Positions 38,753 through 44,263 of a stretch of 44,263 nt of DNA are shown here, piece by piece. Numbering within the stretch: the stretch's first letter is position 1; every line of letters begins with the position of its first letter. Origin of the DNA: Bremia lactucae (taxonomy: Eukaryota > Oomycota > Peronosporomycetes > Peronosporales > Peronosporaceae); contig NC_090614.1 in NCBI RefSeq assembly GCF_004359215.1, positions 4,216,276-4,260,538 on the forward strand. The letters run 5' to 3'. The notes under the pieces are model-generated. The model did no database searches. It saw only the letters and a list, made by a program, of their open reading frames with translations, and was not told the origin of the DNA. The position numbers and the translations under genes were made by a program.

Positions 38753-39660
38753 ATGCATGAGTGTCACGATGCATCAACAAGTGGGCATCGTGGACGTGAG
38801 AAGACTTACCTCACAGTAAGTCGTGACTTTTACTGGCCCCGCCAGTATCAGTTCGTGCGCAAGTACATTCGGGCATGCGGCGTATGTCAACGGGTGAGGC
38901 TTAGCCCTTTACTCCGTGGACCTCTCCAACTTCTAACACTTCCAAAAGAGTGTTGGCAGTCCTATTTATGGACTTCGTCTTTGGATTTCCCGAAAACGAT
39001 CACAAAAACAGTTAAATCCTTGTTTTTATAGACAGATTCAGCAAGATGGTACATCTTGCTGCAGTACCAGAGTCGATCACGGCTCCGGGCTGTGCCCGTG
39101 TCATTATCGACACGGTATTCAAACTCCACCGTTTACCCCGTGAACTGGTCTCGGATAGAGATCCACGGTTTACGGCGGAGTTTTGGCAACCCGTGTTCCG
39201 ATCTCTCGGAGCACGGCTGACTACGTCAACATCTCATCACCCAGAAACGGATGGTCAAACAGAACGCGTCAACCGCGTCCTCGAAGAGATACTTCGAGGT
39301 TACGTCCAATCGTATCCTAATTGGAGCGAGTTTTTACCGATGGTCAAATTCGCCATCAATAATTCGGTGCATGCGTCTACAACGCCTCAACCATTTTTCG
39401 TGAATGGCTTACGCTATCCACGCATACGGAGCCAATTAGAGGGATCCTCTAGTTTAAGAAGGGGTGGACTCGCACGAGCAAAACCATTTCTGGCTCATGC
39501 TCATCACGCGTCGAAGTTAACAACGACGCGAATGATGTCGATGTCGAAGCAATCGACATCGAAGATGAGAAAAACCTCATGGCAGTGCGCACAAAGTGCA
39601 CTAAAAAAGACAAAACAAATGAGTCAGCAGAGGAATTTCTGCTGGCTCAAGAATCGGTAA
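38753..39660 (+). pseudogene. Gypsy copy 4 integrase, nearly complete
   Basis: The zinc-binding domain at 38753-38920 carries HECHD and SGHRGREKTYL (the two His) and CGVCQRV (the two Cys), an intact HHCC set. A frameshift near 39035 separates it from the core frame (39046-39660): DTVFKLHRLPRELVSDRDPR, FTAEFWQPVFRSLGARLTTS, HHPETDGQTERVNRVLEEIL (the Glu region is ERVNRVLE) and FAINNSVHAST. The first catalytic Asp lies at the frameshift. This is the best integrase of the family in the window. Confidence 0.75.
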
Positions 39661-39692
39661 TCCGTTTCGTATAGGATTCCATTGCTAACGCA

Positions 39693-40466
39693 GTGGACCG
39701 TCAAAAACGAAACGCAGACGAACATGGAAGAGCAAACGTTCTTTCAATTAAAATTAATGATCTAGTACCACTCTCTACGGTAAACTTACTTATGTGTGTA
39801 GTCACTAATGTGGGTAGCAGTAAACTACTACCCGGGTTTATTGGGCCTTTCCGTGTACTGTATCGCAGAGGCAATGCGTACACAACAGAAATGCCACATA
39901 GGATGCGAACGCATCCTACGTTTTACGTTGGTCGGCTCCGCCCGTACCATCAGCACGCAGTTTCTTCCGCGGACGGATCTGACCACCCCTTTCGAGAATC
40001 CCTTAAAGATTCTTATTATCATGAACTAGACTATCATGTTGAGTCTGGAAATTCTAATGCCGAATCCAAAGTTCCACGAAATCGCGATGAGCTGACGACA
40101 GCTCGTCACGAAGAGCGGGATGCTTCCGTTCGTCCTCCAACATGGAGTACGCACTCTTCGAACGGTCTTCCAACAGCTCGATATGGTGATCCTGCATTGT
40201 CTGCTCCAACGAGCGACGCTTACCGCGCTCGTGATCAAGTCCCTCCTCCAAATCATGGAGAAAGCGATCGAGTATGTCGATCTTCGACTCTATATCCGAC
40301 ACATGGGTCGGATCTAATGTTCCCTCCTCCACCACAATCATTGGTAAATTCCCACGGTGGTCAACGTTTTCTTGTGGAACGTATCCAAGACCACCGTGAA
40401 ATGAAGGGGTGGCGAACGAGTTATCTTGTTCGCTGGCGTGGTTATTCACCCTCACATGACAGCTAG
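39693..40466 (+). pseudogene. Gypsy copy 4 post-integrase GPF/Y module, linker and chromodomain
   Basis: The 257-residue frame contains NDLVPLSTVNL, SSKLLPGFIGPFRVLYRRGN (GPF/Y module), MRTHPTFYVGRLRPYHQ, a roughly 110-residue polar linker, and a chromodomain starting GGQRFLVERIQDHREMKGWR and YLVRWRGYSPSHDS. The frame ends at TAG (40464-40466) where related proteins have the Trp of SHDSWEP; reading on continues as QLIVDVEGLVRQYDETHP, so the stop is a Trp-to-stop change (TGG to TAG). Confidence 0.72.
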
Positions 40467-40557
40467 CCTTGTTCCCAGCTGATTGTTGACGTTGAGGGCC
40501 TCGTCCGACAGTATGACGAGACCCATCCGACGGATCAGATGGTACATTGGAAAACAA
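40054..40557 (-). other. Antisense open frame with coiled-coil character (possible protein)
   Basis: The 167-residue minus-strand frame lies opposite the linker and chromodomain of Gypsy copy 4. Its second half is strongly heptad-like (DILDRFLHDLEEGLDHERGK, RRSLEQTMQDHHIELLEDRS, YSMLEDERKHPALRDELSSA). About 54 residues align without gaps to the antisense frame at 22428-22868, with substitutions such as K/R, D/N, E/D, R/Q. An antisense gene of unknown role in the element is possible. Coiled-coil composition can also arise by chance opposite Gln/Leu/Ser-rich sequence. Confidence 0.35.
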
Positions 40558-40848
40558 GTGCCCTTGGCGCTTATCGATTGCAAAACGTCATTCGCGTCGC
40601 GCATCTCGACAGAGATGCGAGCCCTCCCCCAGGGCGAAGAAAGGGAATAAACATCACCTTCTACTTGCTTCGTCTATTGCGAATAAACGCGCTCCAGGCT
40701 TGCATCAGCGAGCTTTTATCTCGCTTGTTGTTGTCACTATACCATCGACGCTAAAGAAGAGTATCGAGATAAAAAAATTCTCCGCGCGAAAGTTTTTCGC
40801 GCTGGGATTAAGGTCATGAAGCATTGTCGCAATTAAAAAAAATATTTA

Positions 40849-41400
40849 GTGTGACGACTTGTAGGCGGGCACGCCGTAATGCGGCCACGCTCTATTTAGG
40901 CACACACCCTAGCACGGCGAGGAAGCGGTTTAACCAGCTTATCTTGCGTGCAGTGAGCCAACACACTAAGTACTTGGATTAAGTGTCGTCACGGAAGCGG
41001 TGAACCGGCTCCTCGTGCGCACTTGCCAAGTAGGAAGTAGTTTTCAGACTGATTTATATTTAATAGTATTATATATATATCTATTTTGACCAATTAAAAT
41101 GTCATCTCTATAGATAACACTTAATATGTATTGCGAGCGTATCTTTCTAGATACCTCGCGTAACGGATGACGCTAGCCTTCATCAGGCGTCATCCCTCCT
41201 AATGTGAATGCACCCATGTGTATCACATACACAAGGGTTGGTCACAAATGTGCACCACACCCGAGTGCTGGGTCTAATTACTATTATTTGGTAATTGACC
41301 ATCCCCTTAAGTACACCAAGTGTACTTAACAGGGACTGTGTAACATTAGGGCAAATTTAGCCCGTTACCCCCCCCTTAAGAACGAATTTACATTTTTAAA
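40849..41400 (+). repeat. Candidate 5' LTR/leader of another element (type C)
   Basis: It follows an A-rich run and starts TGTGACGACTTGTAGGCGGG at 40850. It contains two diverged copies of a GGAAGCGGT...AACC(A/G)GCT module (about 40920-40965 and 40990-41030), stem-like inverted runs (TACACCAAGTGTAC at about 41311 and TGGTAATTGACC), and ends near TGTAACA (41345) or GCCCGTTAC (about 41368). No second copy is in the window, so LTR status is inferred from its position before a gag-like region. Confidence 0.35.
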
Positions 41401-42460
41401 TTCGTCAAAGAGGAGCGAGGAACTGCGAGCAATTTTACGCGCCGCTAGTTCACTCAATCAGTTTAGCGACCTCTGTTCACATACATGGGGCCAAAGATGC
41501 CACCGTAAAAGAGCCTTGTTGGTGGGTCGTCTGCGAAGACGCCCACTCAACCTCACACTAGCCCACTCGCCGCATTAATATGCCGGCAGCGTCCAATGCC
41601 TTAGTCGAAACGCCGACAGCTACTGCTGCTGCCGCATTAATAGGGCTTAAGGATCCATTCCACTCTAACAGTGAGGATGTTAATCCATCGCTCATTGTCG
41701 ACTACAATGAGTCGACACCGTTACCGTCACGTCATAGTAGTGATGCGGACAACGAGCTCATGAGGAAGGATGATGGCGCATTATTGCCCATCCAAACTTC
41801 TCTCATGGCTTACAACATGGAAACAGCAACATTTACGAATGCTGCCTCGTCGTCTGCGCTAGATAGCGCAGCGACCATTAATGAGAGCGCTGCTTTAAAA
41901 AACCGTGGCCGCTTCTTCGTTGGGTAAAACCACAACGCCTTATGCTCAGACCATTATACATAGTGGTTCTCACATTAAGGATTCTGAGCCTAAAGCTCCG
42001 CCGACGACACGTGAACGTGCTCAGTCGGTGTCACAAGCCAGTCGTTTAGAACGTGGCTAGGTGACGGGTGGCATATCACTAATGCCCCCTCCATCTAAAT
42101 GGCCTCGTGTAAACGGGCCAAGAGCGTCGATCCTAGAGCGCGCTCTTCTAGACGTACATAAATATTATAGCGTCTTTAAGTCATGGAGGGCTCAAAGAAA
42201 AACGCTTGGGCGTATTTTCTCCATCCCGGTCGTGATGCGTTCGAATGAAACGCCCGACCAATACGTGGCGGAATTCCTGCGCCGCATTTTACGCATTCCG
42301 TTGCGATGGAACAGCGGTCGCAGCGAATTAAATTTGCTCGCTTGCGTGTAAAAGAAATCATGGGCGGTACTACACCCCCTGTCTGATAGTCCATTTGAGA
42401 TTAGCGAAGAGGCCTCAGCTGGTGCTCCTTTTCAGAGGCAGCCACCAAGCCGGGTACATC
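41401..42460 (+). mobile_element. Plus-strand retroelement leader and gag-like region
   Basis: A leader to 41579 is followed by gag-like frames at 41580-41927 and 42061-42351. Downstream, at about 42460, the sequence becomes AT-rich and no Pol follows, so only the 5' part of the element is present. Confidence 0.5.
41580..42351 (+). pseudogene. Gag-like protein, frameshifted
   Basis: The frame starts at ATG 41580 (MPAASNALVETPTATAAAAL) and is Ala/Ser/Thr-rich with acidic patches. Near the A-run at about 41897 it shifts: the original frame stops at 41927, while another frame continues AASSLGKTTTPYAQT, then RAQSVSQASRLERG, to TAG at 42058. After this stop the same frame goes on as VTGGISLMPPPSKWP, and then DVHKYYSVFKSWRAQRK and ETPDQYVAEFLRRILRIPLR, resembling the capsid part of Gag. 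The stop may be a former Trp codon. One frameshift and one nonsense change therefore separate a roughly 255-residue original. Gag assignment is by position and style, not by a firm motif. Confidence 0.5.
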
Positions 42461-42916
42461 AATACGTAGGGTAACAGAATATTAACTTTTATAATTTGAA
42501 TTCAAATAATTTTATTATTTAAAAAAAAAATGTAACACTTAATTAATTTAAAATAAATATTTTTTTTATTTTAAAAACGACTCCATATTTGACTATTTCA
42601 TAGAAAATCCGTAATAAGAGGAAGGCCTAAAATCCCGTGTTCCCATTTAACTTTTACAAAAACTATTTTTATTAATTTATTCATTATCTGAAGATGTAGG
42701 TTCAAACTCTACTCTCGTTGGTAGCCAATGGTATTGGAGTTATGATTACTCAGATAATTTGAATTTTCGGATGACCATTATATTGTAGGTAAAAATCAGC
42801 ATCAATTTGTATATTTTTATTCTTTAAAAAATGCTCATAACAAATATTAAAAATGAGAGGTCAAATGAACTATTAGAGATTAGGACCGAGAATCAGATAG
42901 ATGTGTTTGTTGATTT
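42461..42916. other. AT-rich junction between two retroelements
   Basis: About 450 bp, rich in A and T runs. No frame of interest and no complete LTR terminus is seen. It separates the plus-strand gag-like element from the minus-strand Gypsy Pol. Confidence 0.45.
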
Positions 42917-43449
42917 TCAACTTCCATATTTTCCAATTTTCCCATCGATCGGTTCCCAAGAGTCAAAACTCTTCGGGTAACCTTTCCATTGAACGAGGAT
43001 CTGATACCTTTGCCTCACGTAGCGGTCAGCAAGCAACCTTCCAAAAAGGAAGCGCTGATTCCCAACCGCATTCATCGGTGCAGGCGGCGCCCGATAGGAG
43101 TGGCGATCTCGCCCACCTACTCGCAACTGCCTTACCTTCGTCTGTTCAGTCACAGGCGTTAAGCGCTGCTGAACGACGTATTGCGGATCTCGAGGGTCAA
43201 GTCTCACGACTGACCTCGGATCTCGTTGATGTCCGAGCGCAGGCTCGTCAGGGTTTCGAACGCCTGAAGACTCGGTTGGACCTCTTTGGGAGAATAATAC
43301 TGAGGGATCTGCGTTTCTCGCGTGATGTCCCTCGCTCTTCGAGTCCTGTTCGTGGAGGGAGAAATCGGTCTGATAGCTTTTCGCCTTCACCGTCCCCCTC
43401 ACCTGAACGACGCTCGACTCACAGTCGTCGTCACCATCGGTCTCCTTAG
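42901..43449 (+). other. Antisense open frame with coiled coil and RS tail (possible protein)
   Basis: The 182-residue plus-strand frame lies within the minus-strand Gypsy Pol (opposite linker and chromodomain). It contains a heptad-like segment at about 85-129 (SAAERRIADLEGQVSRLTSD, then ARQGFERLKTRLDLFGR) and an Arg/Ser-rich tail (RSSSPVRGGRNRSDSF, then SPSPSPERRSTHSRRHHRSP). The opposite strand is certainly coding, so this may be a by-product of the sense composition. It resembles, in kind and place, the antisense frames at 40054-40557 and 22428-22868, though not in sequence. Confidence 0.35.
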
Positions 43450-44263
43450 CCAGATGGGGATATGTGACCTCATTAAGGTCTACATACCGTTTCAGACGAC
43501 CCACGTAAAATACGGGGTGCGTCTTCATATACGAGGGAAGGGTGAGCCTATAATTTAGGTCTTCAACCTCTTCTACCACCGTAAAGGGTTCAATGAAATG
43601 CGGCAACAACTTCGTAGTACCTCCAGGTAGTACAGAAATTGCATTTTTAGGTAGGGTAGCAGTACTTAATAGAACTTTTTCACCCACTCTAAAACATTCA
43701 TTATTTTTGTGACCATTTCGGTCTGCACATTCTTTTTGCTTGTCCTGTGCGCTTGCGATTGCGTCACGGACTTTACGTGTGATGGCTAATCGCTCATCCA
43801 CAAAGCGTTGAGCCTCGCTCACGCTTTTAGCATCAAACTCGCCAATGATACCGCCAAGAGGTCGGTCATAAGGCGTAGTTTTATTGACCACTGCTAAACT
43901 GGCAGGGTCACTTGGGCAGGTTTTAGTCTTTGAGATGATACCCTCATGAGTCATCGTCATATTGACGAAAATATGTCGCTCTTTCGCACCGAGCATAGTG
44001 AGGGGCCCTCCCCTACTAAGACTCGGGCTGCGCACAAACGAGACTGGCGTCCGAGGATGGCGCAGTTCGTTAATATAAAACGGTGTCTCACCCGTACTGG
44101 CGTGGACACTGTTATTTATAGCGAACTCCACAAAGGGCAATTGCTTGCTCCACTCTTTGGGAGTTGCTATAGTGCGTAAGACATCCGCCACGACCCGATT
44201 GGCACGTTCTGTTTGGCCATCGGTCTGGGGATGATCTGCGGTCGACATGTGGAGCTTGCTACC
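42917..44263 (-). CDS. Ty3/Gypsy Pol, integrase C-terminal half to chromodomain (partial at right edge)
   Basis: The frame is open from the window edge (44263; 5 codons before the Met at 44248) to its stop, about 448 residues. It begins in the integrase core (KLHMSTADHPQTDGQTERAN, RVVADVLRTI with the catalytic Glu region earlier, FAINNSVHASTGETPFYINE). It continues with the GPF/Y-type module (KNNECFRVGEKVLLSTATLP, TTKLLPHFIEPFTVVEEVED, then MKTHPVFYVGRLKRYVD), then a roughly 150-residue polar linker. It ends in a chromodomain (GNQRFLFGRLLADRYVRQRY, then ILVQWKGYPKSFDSWEP). The chromodomain in this group directs integration to chromatin. It is undisrupted, unlike all other Pol pieces here, so this copy is younger. 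The family differs from copies 1-4. The remainder lies beyond the window. Confidence 0.88.
   Translation of the reverse strand, partial: GSKLHMSTADHPQTDGQTERANRVVADVLRTIATPKEWSKQLPFVEFAINNSVHASTGETPFYINELRHPRTPVSFVRSPSLSRGGPLTMLGAKERHIFVNMTMTHEGIISKTKTCPSDPASLAVVNKTTPYDRPLGGIIGEFDAKSVSEAQRFVDERLAITRKVRDAIASAQDKQKECADRNGHKNNECFRVGEKVLLSTATLPKNAISVLPGGTTKLLPHFIEPFTVVEEVEDLNYRLTLPSYMKTHPVFYVGRLKRYVDLNEVTYPHLAKETDGDDDCESSVVQVRGTVKAKSYQTDFSLHEQDSKSEGHHARNADPSVLFSQRGPTESSGVRNPDEPALGHQRDPRSVVRLDPRDPQYVVQQRLTPVTEQTKVRQLRVGGRDRHSYRAPPAPMNAVGNQRFLFGRLLADRYVRQRYQILVQWKGYPKSFDSWEPIDGKIGKYGS

Larger units (their letters stand above)
35157..40800 (+). mobile_element. Ty3/Gypsy retrotransposon, decayed copy 4 (plus strand)
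   Basis: The plus-strand order is LTR B, primer-binding site, gag, CCHC, protease remnant, RT (N-terminal half only), integrase, GPF/Y module, linker, chromodomain. The RT palm end and all of RNase H are missing between 38431 and 38753. No matching 3' LTR follows; a different LTR-like sequence starts near 40850. It is the same family as copies 1-3 but in opposite orientation. Confidence 0.82.

Noticed and set aside
1..44263. CRISPR array, bacterial operon or prophage
   Set aside because: No regularly spaced short repeats, no Cas or phage genes; repeats present are LTRs and internal duplications of retroelements.
1..44263. Envelope-like gene of an endogenous retrovirus
   Set aside because: Downstream of each integrase only GPF/Y, linker and chromodomain are found; no sense-strand membrane glycoprotein frame exists.

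Overview
The window looks like nuclear DNA of an oomycete, most probably a Peronosporales species (Phytophthora or downy mildew type). This rests on short GT-AG introns, compact blocks of closely spaced genes, and long AT-rich stretches packed with old Ty3/Gypsy LTR retrotransposons plus one Ty1/Copia remnant. No plastid, bacterial or phage genes are seen, and no rRNA, CRISPR array or intact tRNA.

Layout. 1-8690: two decayed Gypsy copies in tandem, both on the minus strand, with LTR pieces at both ends. 8691-10594: non-coding or eroded DNA. 10595-16464: gene island 1, with a PX-domain protein (+), mitochondrial ribosomal protein mL46 (-), an unrecognised two-exon charged protein (-), a membrane-anchored ankyrin-repeat protein (+), and a two-exon 8-amino-7-oxononanoate synthase (-) that ends in the peroxisomal signal SKL. 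16465-23280: a degenerate tRNA-like block, then a Copia gag/protease remnant interrupted by a decayed minus-strand Gypsy element and followed by a plus-strand Gypsy fragment. 23285-28640: a third minus-strand Gypsy copy of the first family; its LTR contains a second LTR-like block. 30135-34846: gene island 2, with two tandem DEP-PH-glutathione-peroxidase fusion proteins (+) and a mitochondrial 2-oxoglutarate/malate-type carrier (-). 35157-40800: a plus-strand Gypsy copy. 40850-42460: a second plus-strand element with a gag-like region. 42917-44263: the well-preserved C-terminal half of a third Gypsy family's Pol, running off the right edge.

How the genes fit together. The host genes are housekeeping or metabolic: mitochondrial translation, biotin synthesis, mitochondrial dicarboxylate exchange, peroxide reduction, and phosphoinositide or membrane interaction. 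They are not an operon. In island 1 the ankyrin gene and the unknown gene share a 213-bp divergent promoter space, and the ankyrin and AONS genes converge with only 61 bp between their stops.

Most notable observations: (i) a glutathione peroxidase fused behind DEP-like and PH-like domains, with a large Lys/Glu insert splitting the DEP module, next to a paralogue whose peroxidase active site is broken; (ii) a predicted peroxisomal AONS; (iii) open antisense frames of coiled-coil character opposite the integrase-chromodomain linker of the Gypsy elements, two of which align colinearly; (iv) a roughly 430-bp block bounded by TGTAACGGGG/CCCCGTTACA at the same place in the LTRs of two separate elements. 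Retroelement boundaries are approximate. All function calls come from motif reading only.
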